The translations under genes and the position numbers were made by a program. Under the pieces are notes generated by a model. It saw only the letters and a list, made by a program, of their open reading frames with translations. It was not told where the DNA came from and searched no databases. Source: G963674665 sp964609625 (GTDB lineage: Bacteria > Desulfobacterota > Desulfovibrionia > Desulfovibrionales > Desulfovibrionaceae). From it: a DNA stretch of 64,000 nucleotides. The stretch lies in NCBI GenBank assembly GCA_964609625.1, contig CAZSRS010000001.1, forward strand, positions 62,001-126,000, read 5' to 3'. Shown here one piece after another: positions 8,230-19,763 of the stretch; the stretch's first letter is position 1; the number at the start of each line of letters is the position of its first letter.

Positions 8230-8679
8230 ATGCCAGGCTATAAAGCGCACTTCGCGGGTGGGGCGGTCTTCGGCGCCACGGCCCTTGCCGGCGCCTACAC
8301 GCTGACCACCTGGAAGCCCGAGCCCTTGCCGGCTGCGGGCATGCTGGCGACCTGCGTGCTCGCGGCCCTGTTTCCGGACGTGGATACCAGCTCCAAGGCA
8401 CGCCCCCTGTTCTACGGCCTGCTGGCCGCGCTGGACGTCTACCTCATCGCCACGGGGCTGTTCAAATGGGCGGCATTGCTGGGACTCGTGGCCATGCTCC
8501 CTGCCCTGGACAACCACCGGGGCTGGACCCACACCTGGTGGGGCATGCTCCTGCTGCCTCTGGTGCTCATGGCCGTGCCGTTGGTGTTCTTCGGGTCCAC
8601 GCTCCAGCAGGTCGCCCCGTTCTATGGTGCGGCAGTACTGGGCTATTTCTCCCACCTCTTCCTGGACACCCTGACATGA
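8230..8679 (+). CDS. YdjM-like membrane-bound metal-dependent hydrolase family protein
   Basis: A 149-residue membrane protein of the YdjM/LexA-binding inner-membrane family. Features are the N-terminal MPGYKAHFAGGAVFG with an early histidine, an acidic DVDTSSK motif after the second helix, HRGWTHTWWG in the middle, and a terminal FLDTLT. The paired His and Asp residues in membrane loops are the family signature and suggest metal binding; activity is poorly defined. The frame extends upstream to 8083, overlapping the glycosyltransferase, but family members start at MxxxxH, so ATG 8230 is chosen although its ribosome site is weak. The stop overlaps the next start (ATGA). Confidence 0.72.
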   Translation: MPGYKAHFAGGAVFGATALAGAYTLTTWKPEPLPAAGMLATCVLAALFPDVDTSSKARPLFYGLLAALDVYLIATGLFKWAALLGLVAMLPALDNHRGWTHTWWGMLLLPLVLMAVPLVFFGSTLQQVAPFYGAAVLGYFSHLFLDTLT

Positions 8680-9320
8680 CACAGAGCATCATATTTCTCA
8701 TGCGGCACGGGCAGATACCGCAGATTTCGCCCAGACGGTTCGTTGGGCAGCGCGACGTGCCCCTGGACGATACCGGCAGGAAACAGGCGGCCAACGCGGC
8801 CGACTTGCTGGCCGGGGCGCCCATCGGCAGGGTGATCTGCAGCGGCTTGCAACGTACGCGGGATACAGCCGCCATCATGGCCCAGGGTCTGGGCATCCAT
8901 GAGGTGGAGGACGAGCCCGCGTTCCGGGAGATTCGCCTGGGCGCCTGGGAAGGGTTGAGCGCCGAGGAGGTGCGGGAACGCTTTCCCGAGGAATACGCGA
9001 CCAGGGGCGCGGACATCGCCAACGTCCGCCCTTCGGGAGGAGAGAGCTTCCAGGATGTGCAGGAGCGCTCGCTGCCGGTGTTGCGCGACGCGGCCGCCAC
9101 GGGACTGCCCACCCTGGTGGTGGGGCACGCCGGCGTGAACCGCGCCCTGCTCTGCGGTGTATTGGGTTTGCCCCTTGCAAATCTATTCACCCTGGGGCAG
9201 GATTACTGCTGTCTGAACGTACTGCGGCTGGAAAGGGGGCTCTGGCAATTGACCTTGCTCAACCTGCGCATTGGCGACATCTTGCCGGAGGCGAAGGAAG
9301 CGTTGCAGCTCAACCTCTAG
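8676..9320 (+). CDS. Histidine phosphatase family protein (alpha-ribazole phosphatase/phosphoglycerate mutase-like)
   Basis: A 214-residue soluble enzyme with the RHG motif of the histidine phosphatase superfamily at residues 10-12 (FLMRHGQ), whose histidine becomes phosphorylated. Further residues are SGLQRTRDTA (Arg pocket), EIRLGAWEG (acid), and VVGHAGVNRALL (second histidine). The pattern is closest to CobC-like and broad-specificity phosphatases; the substrate cannot be read from sequence. ATG 8676 overlaps the preceding stop, so translation is coupled to the YdjM-like gene. No cobalamin genes are near, so a cobC assignment would be speculative. Confidence 0.85.
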   Translation: MTQSIIFLMRHGQIPQISPRRFVGQRDVPLDDTGRKQAANAADLLAGAPIGRVICSGLQRTRDTAAIMAQGLGIHEVEDEPAFREIRLGAWEGLSAEEVRERFPEEYATRGADIANVRPSGGESFQDVQERSLPVLRDAAATGLPTLVVGHAGVNRALLCGVLGLPLANLFTLGQDYCCLNVLRLERGLWQLTLLNLRIGDILPEAKEALQLNL

Positions 9321-9382
9321 GCCTGAGGCACTCCGGAAGCGATATTCTTGCCGGAATACCCATCGGCGAGGAGCACTGGACC

Positions 9383-10246
9383 ATGAGCATCGAATCTTTC
9401 TCTGCCAATTTGTTGCATCAATTCAGCGATCGCACAGTGGCATTCATCACTGAAAACGGATTCCGCATACTGGAGTCGGTGCTGCTCCTGCTCATCGGGC
9501 TGTGGCTGGCCAGGAAATTGAGCAACCTGCTGGAACACCGTCTGTTCAGGACCCGCATCGACCCCACCATCGGACCGTTCCTCAAGAACCTCGTGTATTA
9601 TCTGCTGCTCACGGCGGTGGTCGTCGCCACCCTGGGACACCTGGGCCTGAACGTGACCTCGTTCCTGGCCGTCCTGGGCGCGGCCGGCCTGGCTATCGGC
9701 CTGGCGCTCAAGGACTCGCTGTCCAATTTCGCGGCCGGACTGATGCTGTTGTTTTTCCGCTTCTTCACGGTGGGGGATTACGTCACCGTGGCCGGCACCT
9801 CCGGTACCGTGAACTCCGTGAATATCTTCAACACCGAGCTGACCACACCCGACAACCAGGCGGTCTTCGTGCCCAACTCCAGCATCATCGGCAACGTCAT
9901 CGTCAACGTGACCCGCAATCCCACTCGCCGCCTGGACTTGGTCTTCGGCATCGGCTATGCCGACGACATTGAGAAGGCCAAGGCCCTACTCACGGATATC
10001 ATCACGGCCGAACCCCGGGTGCTCCAGGAGCCCGCCCCTGTCATCGCGGTCTCGGACCTGGGCGAAAGCAGCGTGGATATCGTGGCCCGCCCCTGGGTCA
10101 ACGGCTCGGACTACTGGGGCGTGCGCTTCGACCTCATCGAGCGCGTGAAGAAGGCCTTTGACGAAAACAAGATCACCATCCCCTTCCCGCAGCGCGATGT
10201 GCACATCGTGGGGGTGGTTCAGGATGGCGGTATGCAGGAGAAATGA
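9383..10246 (+). CDS. mscS: Small-conductance mechanosensitive channel (MscS family)
   Basis: A 287-residue channel protein of typical MscS length. Three N-terminal membrane helices are visible (about 30-50, 70-92, 98-128); the third contains the pore pattern GAAGLAIGLALKDSLSNFAAGLML. The soluble beta domain follows (GDYVTVAGTSGTV ... VPNSSIIGNVIVNVT), then the cytoplasmic alpha/beta vestibule ending in IPFPQRDVHIV. It would release solutes on hypo-osmotic shock. GAGGAG precedes the ATG at a good distance. It is probably a separate unit, 62 bases after the phosphatase gene, and ends at the terminator at 10347. Confidence 0.93.
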   Translation: MSIESFSANLLHQFSDRTVAFITENGFRILESVLLLLIGLWLARKLSNLLEHRLFRTRIDPTIGPFLKNLVYYLLLTAVVVATLGHLGLNVTSFLAVLGAAGLAIGLALKDSLSNFAAGLMLLFFRFFTVGDYVTVAGTSGTVNSVNIFNTELTTPDNQAVFVPNSSIIGNVIVNVTRNPTRRLDLVFGIGYADDIEKAKALLTDIITAEPRVLQEPAPVIAVSDLGESSVDIVARPWVNGSDYWGVRFDLIERVKKAFDENKITIPFPQRDVHIVGVVQDGGMQEK

Positions 10247-10346
10247 GGCCGGCGGAGCCAGGGCGCCTTACGGGGCTCAGCGCTCACAGCGAAAGCGGTA
10301 TTCCGGGAATACAATACCAGCCCTGCCGGGCGCACCACAGCAATGA

Positions 10347-10383
10347 CGAGGGACGCTCCCTGAGCGCCCCTCGTTTGATGTTT
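10347..10383 (+). terminator. Rho-independent terminator after mscS
   Basis: CGAGGG (10347-10352) pairs with CCCTCG (10368-10373), and inside it GCTC (10355-10358) pairs with GAGC (10362-10365), followed by TTTGATGTTT. It lies 100 bases after the mscS stop, between convergent mscS and icd. Confidence 0.7.
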
Positions 10384-10441
10384 GTACAAGGAAGGATCAG
10401 TTCACTACCCCCACCCATTGCCGGATAACCCCGGCCAAGGG

Positions 10442-11653
10442 CTAGGCCAGCTTCGCTTCCAGGCGCTTGGCCACTGCGGCGATGAATTCCTCGGTGCCCA
10501 GGTGTTTGGCCGGCCGGGGGGTGGCGATGCGGGCCATGTCGCCGGTCATCTCGCCCCCGAGCACGGCCTCGCGGGCCGCGGCCTCCAGGGCGTCGGCAAA
10601 GGCGACCACGTCGGGCGTGCCGTCCAGCTCGCCGCGTTTGCGCAGGGCGCCGCTCCAGGCGAAGATCAGGGCCATGGAGTTGGTGGAGGTAGGCTCGCCC
10701 TTGAGGTGCTTGTAGTAGTGGCGCTGCACCGTACCATGGGCTGCCTCGTACTCGAAGCAGCCGTCCGGCGAGACCAGCACCGAGGTCATCAGGGCCAGGC
10801 TGCCGAAGGCAGAGGCCAGCATGTCGCTCATGACGTCGCCGTCGTAGTTCTTGCAGGCCCAGAGAAAACCGCCCTCGCTCTTCATCACCCGGGCCACTGC
10901 ATCGTCGATAAGCGTGTAGAAGTACTCGATGCCCGCGGTCTTGAAGGCCTCGGCGAATTCGGCATCGTGCACGCGCTGGAAGATCTCGCGGAACCGGGCG
11001 TCATAGGTCTTGGAAATGGTGTCCTTGGTGGCGAACCAGAGGTCGATCTTCTGGTCCAGGGCAAAGGTACAGCAGGCGCGGGCAAAGCTCTCGATGGAGG
11101 CGTCGGTGTTGTGCAGACCCTGGATCACGCCGGGCCCCTTGAACTCGTGGATGGGCAGGCGCACCGGTTCGCCCCCTCCTTGGGGCGTGAAGACCAGCTC
11201 TGCCATACCGGGGCCGGGCACGCCGAACTCTTGGTTCTTGTACACGTCGCCGTAGGCGTGACGGCCGATGACGATGGGCTTTTTCCACGATGTCACCGCG
11301 GGGGCGATGGTCTCGATGAGGATGGGCGCGCGGAACACTGTGCCGTCCAGCATGGCGCGGATGGTGCCGTTGGGGCTCTTCCACTGCTTCTTCAGGCCGT
11401 ATTCGTCGATGCGTTTGGCATCGGGCGTGATGGTGGCGCACTTCACGCCCACGCCGTGGCGCTTGATGGCCAGGGCCGCATCCACCGTGACCTGGTCGTC
11501 GGTGTCGTCGCGGTGCTTTACGTGCAAATCGTAGTACTCCAGCCGCACGTCCAGATACGGCAGCAGCAATTGCTCCTTGATCATGGCCCACATGATGCGG
11601 GTCATTTCATCGCCGTCCATCTCCACGAGGGGGGTCTTCACGGTAATGGGCAT
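10442..11653 (-). CDS. icd: NADP-dependent isocitrate dehydrogenase, eukaryotic-type homodimer
   Basis: A 403-residue enzyme converting isocitrate to 2-oxoglutarate with NADP. The start MPITVKTPLVEMDGDEMTRIMW is the signature of the eukaryotic-type (IDP) subfamily. Substrate motifs follow: ATITPD, KSPNGTIR, and the metal-binding Asp cluster in NYDGDVMSD. The nucleotide motif AAHGTVQRHY is also present. Full family length with no gaps. In sulfate reducers it supplies 2-oxoglutarate for glutamate synthesis, which fits the glutamate synthase operon further right, although they are not linked. It is transcribed convergently to mscS. Confidence 0.93.
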   Translation of the reverse strand: MPITVKTPLVEMDGDEMTRIMWAMIKEQLLLPYLDVRLEYYDLHVKHRDDTDDQVTVDAALAIKRHGVGVKCATITPDAKRIDEYGLKKQWKSPNGTIRAMLDGTVFRAPILIETIAPAVTSWKKPIVIGRHAYGDVYKNQEFGVPGPGMAELVFTPQGGGEPVRLPIHEFKGPGVIQGLHNTDASIESFARACCTFALDQKIDLWFATKDTISKTYDARFREIFQRVHDAEFAEAFKTAGIEYFYTLIDDAVARVMKSEGGFLWACKNYDGDVMSDMLASAFGSLALMTSVLVSPDGCFEYEAAHGTVQRHYYKHLKGEPTSTNSMALIFAWSGALRKRGELDGTPDVVAFADALEAAAREAVLGGEMTGDMARIATPRPAKHLGTEEFIAAVAKRLEAKLA

Positions 11654-11757
11654 ACGTCACTCCGAAAGGTGGATTCGCGGCCGGCGACGGGCATTGCACA
11701 GCCGCGGGTCCGGGCCTTATTCACCACCTGGGGGGCAAAGTCAAGAAACCAACTGCT

Positions 11758-12354
11758 TCACGACCCGGGTACGGTGGTGATCCACTTGTGCACGACCTTG
11801 GGCACGTAGGCGGCCATGCGATCCAACAACTCCGCGGGGTTCCCGGAGCGCAGGACCATTTCGCGGTGCTCGCGCTTGAAGAACAGCTCCTGCTGTGCGT
11901 GGTCCAGAAAGTCGGCCAGCAGGCGATAGTACCCCTCCACGTCCAGCAGGCCGCAGGGCTTGGAATGCATACCCAACTGTCCCCAGGTGAGTATCTCGAA
12001 AAATTCTTCGAAGGTGCCCATGCCTCCAGGCAGGGCGACGAAGCCGTCGGAAAGCTCGGCCATGGTGGCCTTGCGCTCGTGCATGGATTCCACCACATAC
12101 AGTTCATCGAGCCCCTGGTGGGCGATCTCCTTTTCCACCAGATTGCGGGGCATGACCCCCAGAACCCGACCCCCGGCCGCGAGCACGCTGTCGGCCAAGG
12201 CCCCCATGCAGCCGATGCTCGCGCCGCCGTAGACCAGGTCGACGCCACGGGCCACGAGCTCCAGCCCCAGATTCCGCGCGGCCTGGCAATAGGACGGCCT
12301 GGCTCCGGGATTGGAGCCGCAGAAGACACAGATACGTCGGAAACGCCTATCCAC
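11758..12354 (-). CDS. LOG family nucleoside 5'-monophosphate phosphoribohydrolase
   Basis: A 198-residue Rossmann-fold protein of the LOG/TIGR00730 family, which hydrolyses N6-modified or plain nucleotide monophosphates to base and ribose 5-phosphate. The family signatures are present: VYGGASIGCMGALAD, ERKATM (active-site Arg/Lys region) and PGGMGTFEEFFE with catalytic Glu. The frame opens at 12441, but GTG 12354 has AGAGGTAC six bases upstream and puts the conserved RRICVFCGSN strand at the start, so it is preferred. An alaS terminator (12413-12447) lies inside the longer version, which supports the GTG. Confidence 0.85.
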   Translation of the reverse strand: MDRRFRRICVFCGSNPGARPSYCQAARNLGLELVARGVDLVYGGASIGCMGALADSVLAAGGRVLGVMPRNLVEKEIAHQGLDELYVVESMHERKATMAELSDGFVALPGGMGTFEEFFEILTWGQLGMHSKPCGLLDVEGYYRLLADFLDHAQQELFFKREHREMVLRSGNPAELLDRMAAYVPKVVHKWITTVPGS

Positions 12355-12412
12355 GAAAAGTACCTCTTGTGTTTGGATGCCGCCGGCTATGGAACCCGCG
12401 ACCGCACCATGC

Positions 12413-12447
12413 AAAACCGGCCCTGCCCGCACCAGGGGCAAGGCCGG
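12413..12447 (-). terminator. Rho-independent terminator of the recA-alaS transcript
   Basis: Read on the minus strand, CCGGCC (12447-12442) and TGCCC (12440-12436) pair with GGGCA (12428-12424) and GGCCGG (12422-12417), interrupted by one mismatch, followed by TTTTGC. It lies 22 bases after the alaS stop and before the LOG-family start. Confidence 0.75.
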
Positions 12448-12468
12448 ATGGTTTCGTACGGCGCGGCG

Positions 12469-15165
<2,697 letters not shown>

Positions 15166-15189
15166 GTTTATCTCCAGGTATGATTCGGA

Positions 15190-16257
15190 CTAGTCCTCGA
15201 TGACGTCTACTTCTTCGCTGTGTGAAACTGTGGGCAGCGTGAGCCCCATGCCCAGGTGCTCCAGCAATTTTTCCTCTATCTGACTGCGAATCTCCGGATT
15301 CTCCTGCAGGAAGACGCGCACGTTCTCGCGCCCCTGTCCGAGTCGTTCGGAGCCCAGGGCGTACCAGGCGCCGCTCTTGTCCACGACACCGGCGTCCACG
15401 CCCATGTCCAGCAACTCACCCTCGCGGGAGATGCCCGTGCCGTAGAGGATGTCGAAGCAGGCCTCACGGAAGGGGGGCGCCACCTTGTTCTTGACCACCT
15501 TGACCCGAGCGCGGATACCGTACGTCTCCTCCTTGTCCTTGAGGGTCTGGATCCTGCGGATGTCCAGCCGCACGGAGGTGTAGAACTTGAGGGCGTTGCC
15601 ACCGGTGGTGGTCTCGGGACTGCCGTAGCCGGTCATGCCGATCTTCATGCGTATCTGGTTGATGAACACCACGCTGGTCTGGGACTTGTGGATGGTACCG
15701 GTGAGCTTGCGCATGGCGTGAGACATGAGCCGGGCCTGGCTGCCCACCTGGGTCTCGCCCATGTTGCCCTCCAGTTCTGCCTGGGGGATGAGCGCGGCCA
15801 CGGAGTCGATGACCACGATGTCCACGGCGCCGGAGCGCACGAGCATGTCGGCGATGTCCAGGGCCTGCTCGCCGTAGTCGGGTTGGGAGATGAGCAATTC
15901 CTCGGTCCTGACCCCGAGACGCCTGGCGTAGTTGACGTCCAGGGCGTGTTCGGCGTCGATGAATGCGGCGGTGCCGCCCAGTTTCTGGGCCTCGGCTATG
16001 ACATGCAGGGCCAGGGTGGTCTTGCCCGAGGATTCGGGGCCGAATATCTCCGAGACCCGCCCCCGAGGGATGCCACCGATGCCCAGGGCCAAGTCGAGAC
16101 CGATGGAGCCGGTGGGAATCACGGGCACGTGCACGTGGGCGTCGTCGGAGAGCCGCATCACCGAGCCCTGCCCATACTTGCGTTCGATGGTGGTGAGCGC
16201 TGTGTTCAAGGCTTCCAGCCGCATTTCCTGGGGACTGAGAGCACCTTTCTTGGCCAT
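15190..16257 (-). CDS. recA: RecA recombinase
   Basis: A 355-residue RecA that forms filaments on single-stranded DNA and activates LexA cleavage. Walker A is GPESSGKTTLALH (about 67-79), Walker B VDIVVIDSVAALIP, followed by loop 1/2 residues and the family signature ALKFYTSVRLDIRR. The C-terminus is acidic (EEVDVIED). The start at 16257 is usual for the family, with GGAGAATGA upstream. It is cotranscribed with alaS. A LexA box was looked for in the 250 bases upstream, but none was recognised with confidence. Confidence 0.97.
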   Translation of the reverse strand: MAKKGALSPQEMRLEALNTALTTIERKYGQGSVMRLSDDAHVHVPVIPTGSIGLDLALGIGGIPRGRVSEIFGPESSGKTTLALHVIAEAQKLGGTAAFIDAEHALDVNYARRLGVRTEELLISQPDYGEQALDIADMLVRSGAVDIVVIDSVAALIPQAELEGNMGETQVGSQARLMSHAMRKLTGTIHKSQTSVVFINQIRMKIGMTGYGSPETTTGGNALKFYTSVRLDIRRIQTLKDKEETYGIRARVKVVKNKVAPPFREACFDILYGTGISREGELLDMGVDAGVVDKSGAWYALGSERLGQGRENVRVFLQENPEIRSQIEEKLLEHLGMGLTLPTVSHSEEVDVIED

Positions 16258-16842
16258 GGTTCATTCTCCACTGTTAAAAAGATAGATGCGGACATGCGGT
16301 GAGGCGTCACATACCAGAAGCCCGCGACAGGGGCAAATGCCGAATTCCAGGCGCGATGGCAGGGCAGAAGCCCACCGGCTTCGTGCCTCTTGCCTGTCAC
16401 GCATACTTACTTCCGCCGTCACACAAATGTCATACGGCACGCGTAGACTGCTTGGCGTAGGCTGAGTCTATTCACCTGATTATACAACATGTTACCTCCA
16501 CGGTGAGCGTCCTGTCCCACGTACCTCCCCCCAGACCGCCCGGCGCACAGCGTGCTTGCGTCCGTCCCCTGCCTTGCAGGCATGCTCCTTGCTTCAAAAA
16601 CGTCAACTTGCCAGGACCGGTTCATGCTGGAAATGTCACAACGTGGAAGCGGGCTTGCCGGTCATATACCATACTCACTGAAGCACCGTATCCCGCCTAC
16701 GAGATCGCTAATTGTCTCAGGGAGTTGCCCTCCCCACTTTACGCTGGGAAACAAAACCCGTATATACACAAGATGCTCATTGACAGGCTGCCGTCATCAC
16801 TACAAGCCTTCCACCATGCAGGAAAGCAAGGCACAGCGACCC
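16258..16842. other. Divergent intergenic region between recA and the PhoH-PIN gene
   Basis: 585 bases without a credible gene. Open frames on both strands show no family resemblance and lack good ribosome sites. The region must hold the recA promoter (minus strand) and that of the PhoH gene (plus strand). I could not assign either box with confidence. Confidence 0.5.
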
Positions 16843-18042
16843 ATGAACGACAAGAAAAAGAATTACATTCTCGATACAAACGTGCTCATCGAAAACCCCA
16901 TGAGCGTGCTGACACTGCGTAACGGCGATGACAACAACATCTTCATCCCCTACCATGTCCTGATAGAACTCAACCAGCTCAAGACCAACAACCGCCTGCG
17001 CCACATCGTCGCCAAGGTAGTGGACGTGCTGTTGGAGAATCGTGACAACATCACCTTCATCCATAATGACTCCAGCATCTCGCCTTTTACGCAGGAGATA
17101 GTGGACAACTACATCCTCAAGGAGATCAAGAGTTCCTCGGAAATCGAAAACCCCATTCTGGTCACCAACGACCGGATACTGCAACTCCAGGCCGCGCTTG
17201 CCGACATCGCCTGCGAGGACTTCCGGGACTCCAAGCCATTCGAATCAGAATCGCAGCTCTTCACCGGTTTCAACGACAACGGCGCCCCTCCGATCCCCAA
17301 CAGCTTCACCTGGGTGGAGGGCAAGCCCATGTTCCACGGCCCCAACGGTGACGAAAGCATCAACTATACCCTCAGCGTCTGGAACATCAAGCCCCGCACC
17401 GCCTACCAGAACTTGGCCCTGATGCTCATGCAGCACCCGGACATCGACCTGGTGACGGTCCAGAGCGAGGCCGGGTTCGGCAAGACCTACCTGGCCCTGG
17501 CCACGGCTCTCTACCTCGTGCTGGAGAAGCGACGCTTCGAAAAGATCTTCGTGGTCAAACCTACCATCGAACTCGGCTCCAAACTCGGTTTCCTCCCCGG
17601 CGACGTCAAGGAAAAGATGGAACCCTACGTCAAGTACATCCACGACCTGCTGCTCAAGCTGCACAACCAGCGCCCCGCCAATAAACTCTTCCTCAATCCC
17701 CAAGAGGACGTCCTGCGTTACAACACCAAAAAGTTCGAGATCCTGCCCCTGGCCTATATCAGGGGCATGAACATCGAAAACGCCGTGGTGATCATCGACG
17801 AGACCCAGAACCTCTCGCGCAACGAAATCCGTGCACTGCTCACGCGTATGGGCGAAGGCGTCAAGTGTTTCTGCCTGGGAGACACCAGCCAGGTGGACAA
17901 CCCCTATCTCAGCGAGTCCAACAACGGCCTCAACTGGATCGTGCGCAAGTTCAAGGGGTTCAACAACTATGCCCACATGGTGCTCAAGGGCGATAAATCC
18001 AGAGGTCCCATCACCGACCTTGTGCTCAAATCCAAGCTCTGA
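16843..18042 (+). CDS. PIN domain-PhoH family ATPase (PhoH2 type)
   Basis: A 399-residue fusion of an N-terminal PIN RNase-like domain (YILDTNVLIENP at residues 6-17, with further acidic residues DNYILKE and VTNDRI) and a C-terminal PhoH ATPase/helicase domain. Walker A is SEAGFGKTYLALA (about 212-224), Walker B AVVIIDETQNL. PhoH2 proteins are thought to unwind and cleave RNA. The frame extends upstream to 16552 without similarity; ATG 16843 places the PIN strand at the correct distance, with AAGG 11 bases before it. ATG 16816 is an alternative. No antitoxin gene is next to it, so a toxin role is not implied. Confidence 0.88.
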   Translation: MNDKKKNYILDTNVLIENPMSVLTLRNGDDNNIFIPYHVLIELNQLKTNNRLRHIVAKVVDVLLENRDNITFIHNDSSISPFTQEIVDNYILKEIKSSSEIENPILVTNDRILQLQAALADIACEDFRDSKPFESESQLFTGFNDNGAPPIPNSFTWVEGKPMFHGPNGDESINYTLSVWNIKPRTAYQNLALMLMQHPDIDLVTVQSEAGFGKTYLALATALYLVLEKRRFEKIFVVKPTIELGSKLGFLPGDVKEKMEPYVKYIHDLLLKLHNQRPANKLFLNPQEDVLRYNTKKFEILPLAYIRGMNIENAVVIIDETQNLSRNEIRALLTRMGEGVKCFCLGDTSQVDNPYLSESNNGLNWIVRKFKGFNNYAHMVLKGDKSRGPITDLVLKSKL

Positions 18043-18094
18043 CGATCCTCGACGTGCGTATTCGCGCGTTCGGCTTGACCCGGAAGACCTCGCG

Positions 18095-18112
18095 GCTGGT
18101 TTTATAACCAGC
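18095..18112. other. Stem-loop after the PhoH gene
   Basis: GCTGGTT (18095-18101), loop TTAT, AACCAGC (18106-18112). It lies 53 bases after the PhoH stop. No U-tract follows, so it may be an incomplete terminator or a transcript-end hairpin. Confidence 0.4.
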
Positions 18113-18229
18113 TTCCTCGCCTGTCGGTTACCGGGGGCATTGATGACTTTCCTTTCAGGCGGACTTGGTTTAGGTTGCCCTTGTTCCATTGAACCATGGG
18201 CATAAATCCTTGAGCATGAGCCTGTCCAA

Positions 18230-19321
18230 ATGAAAATACCTTGTGTACGCTGCGGCAAAGACATCGAAGCCCCCAACGTCTATTGCAGGGATTGTGAACG
18301 TGTCATGAGCGGAGAGGGACCTTCGGTGCAGCCTCTTCCCTCCCCGGATCACTCCACCATTCCAGGCTCGAAGCGAAAGTCGAAATTTCCCTCGCGTTTT
18401 ATCGGCATCTCCCTCCTGCTGTTGATCTGCATTGCAGCCAGCGTGTTCTTCCTGAAAAAGGACATCGATGAAACGCCCTTGGTACCGACAGCAACGGAGC
18501 AACCCGCTGAAGTGGACGTCTTTGCCGGATCTGCCCAAGACACGCAGGCCGAGGTTGCCGTGCCCCATACTTCAGACAAGACATTCGAACCCGATCTGTC
18601 TGTTCCGGCGGAAGCGCCGTTCCAGACTCAGAATCAACAAGAGCACACCGTCACGCCTGCCGAACGGGGCGGCGAGCCGCATCTCCAAGGTCTCGAGATC
18701 GTCGAATTCAACAGCACTGCTTCGGATGTTCCAGGGCTCGGGGATAGCGGTCTCGCAGGCAATCTGACAGAACCACTCCCTCTTCCGGCAGAACTGACCG
18801 AGGAACAACCTCCGGCGGAAGAATCCGCACTTCCGCCCGGCACCACACCCGCGGATGAAGGAACACCGCTTTCCTCCCTGGACGCTGCCTCCCTTCCCGA
18901 AACCTCACCCGATGCCGCGCCGGAAGATTCAACTGCCGCCGAACCTGCTGACCAGGAACAACCCGATGCAAACGCGACAATCAGCGTTGCGGCAGCCCCT
19001 GAGCCGGAGACCCCTGATTCAGCCGAGGATGGCATCTGGGTCTTTCATCTGGGGCAAAACGGCCTGGACATAGAGATTGCCGAACATCTGCGGGGCAAGG
19101 GATACGCCAATGTAACAAGCAAGGGTAAATGGCCCGGACACTTCAACGACAAGAACGTGTTCCATCGTCACGAAGACGACAAAGGTCTCGACAAGCTCAT
19201 GAACTCACTTCCGGCCGATGACTTCTTCCACTATTACTACGACAATGAACGCATCGGCACCAGCGTCAAGAACATCTTCCGGGACAACGCGGACGTCAAT
19301 TTCCTGATCATAGCGAAATGA
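18230..19321 (+). CDS. Zinc-ribbon membrane-anchored protein with long acidic linker and C-terminal domain of unknown role
   Basis: A 363-residue protein with four parts. Residues 1-25 form a zinc ribbon (CVRCGKD...YCRDC). Residues 50-70 are one membrane helix (ISLLLLICIAASVFF). Residues 75-265 are a disordered Pro/Glu/Ala-rich linker. The last 95 residues form a compact domain (from WVFHLGQNGLDIEIAEHLRGKG to VNFLIIAK). This last part vaguely recalls the LytR_C fold (strand, NG/GL turn, helix, end strand), but I cannot assign it. Topology would put the ribbon in the cytoplasm and the C-terminal domain in the periplasm. No close functional neighbours; it is followed by a convergent regulator pair. 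Confidence 0.75.
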   Translation: MKIPCVRCGKDIEAPNVYCRDCERVMSGEGPSVQPLPSPDHSTIPGSKRKSKFPSRFIGISLLLLICIAASVFFLKKDIDETPLVPTATEQPAEVDVFAGSAQDTQAEVAVPHTSDKTFEPDLSVPAEAPFQTQNQQEHTVTPAERGGEPHLQGLEIVEFNSTASDVPGLGDSGLAGNLTEPLPLPAELTEEQPPAEESALPPGTTPADEGTPLSSLDAASLPETSPDAAPEDSTAAEPADQEQPDANATISVAAAPEPETPDSAEDGIWVFHLGQNGLDIEIAEHLRGKGYANVTSKGKWPGHFNDKNVFHRHEDDKGLDKLMNSLPADDFFHYYYDNERIGTSVKNIFRDNADVNFLIIAK

Positions 19322-19342
19322 CTCCCTGCGTGGAACGCCGCC

Positions 19343-19750
19343 TCAAGCGTGGATGACAAAACAGGCCGTCAGGCTGTTGGCTTGGTCCTGCCAGACGTAC
19401 TCCATGCTGTCCGTGAGTTGCCGGATAAAATGGATGCCCATCCCCCCCAACTCGCGTTCTTCCAGTCCGACACGCAAATCAGACACCTTGAATACCGTGG
19501 GATCAAAGGGGCGTCCCCAGTCCCGAAGACGGACACAAAACAAACCTCCCTGGTGGCGGCAACTGAGTTCGATATCGCCTGCACCTTCAGGGTAGGCGTA
19601 CTGTATGACATTGACCAGGGATTCCTCGATAACCAGCGCCACCTTGCGAGCCTGCTCCACGGCCATACCGGCTTGCAGGGCCTGCTCCAGGCCATGTGAG
19701 CGGATCACCGCCATGTACTCCATCTTCGCGGGAAAACGCAAAAAGTCCAT
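19343..19750 (-). CDS. Anti-sigma factor-type ATP-binding protein (RsbW/HATPase)
   Basis: A small GHKL ATPase (135 residues from ATG 19750; an upstream ATG at 19792 would overlap the STAS gene by 29 bases). The N box is VALVIEESLVNVIQYAY (conserved Glu and Asn), then LRDWGRPFDP (G1) and EELGGMGIHFIRQLTD-like G2 with GGMG. RsbW-like proteins bind and phosphorylate a STAS antagonist and in many systems hold a sigma factor. The adjacent STAS gene is the natural partner. No sigma factor or PP2C phosphatase is in the window near it, so the output is unknown. Confidence 0.85.
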   Translation of the reverse strand: MDFLRFPAKMEYMAVIRSHGLEQALQAGMAVEQARKVALVIEESLVNVIQYAYPEGAGDIELSCRHQGGLFCVRLRDWGRPFDPTVFKVSDLRVGLEERELGGMGIHFIRQLTDSMEYVWQDQANSLTACFVIHA

Positions 19751-19763
19751 GACTGCGGCACCG

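Noticed and set aside
8676..9320. Naming the histidine phosphatase cobC
   Set aside because: The superfamily has many substrates, and no cobalamin genes are in the window.
16258..16500. A LexA box upstream of recA
   Set aside because: Several CTGT-like fragments were checked, but none forms a convincing dyad with the right spacing.
16843..18042. Calling the PIN-PhoH protein a toxin of a toxin-antitoxin pair
   Set aside because: No small antitoxin-like gene with a ribosome site lies directly upstream; the longer upstream frame is featureless.
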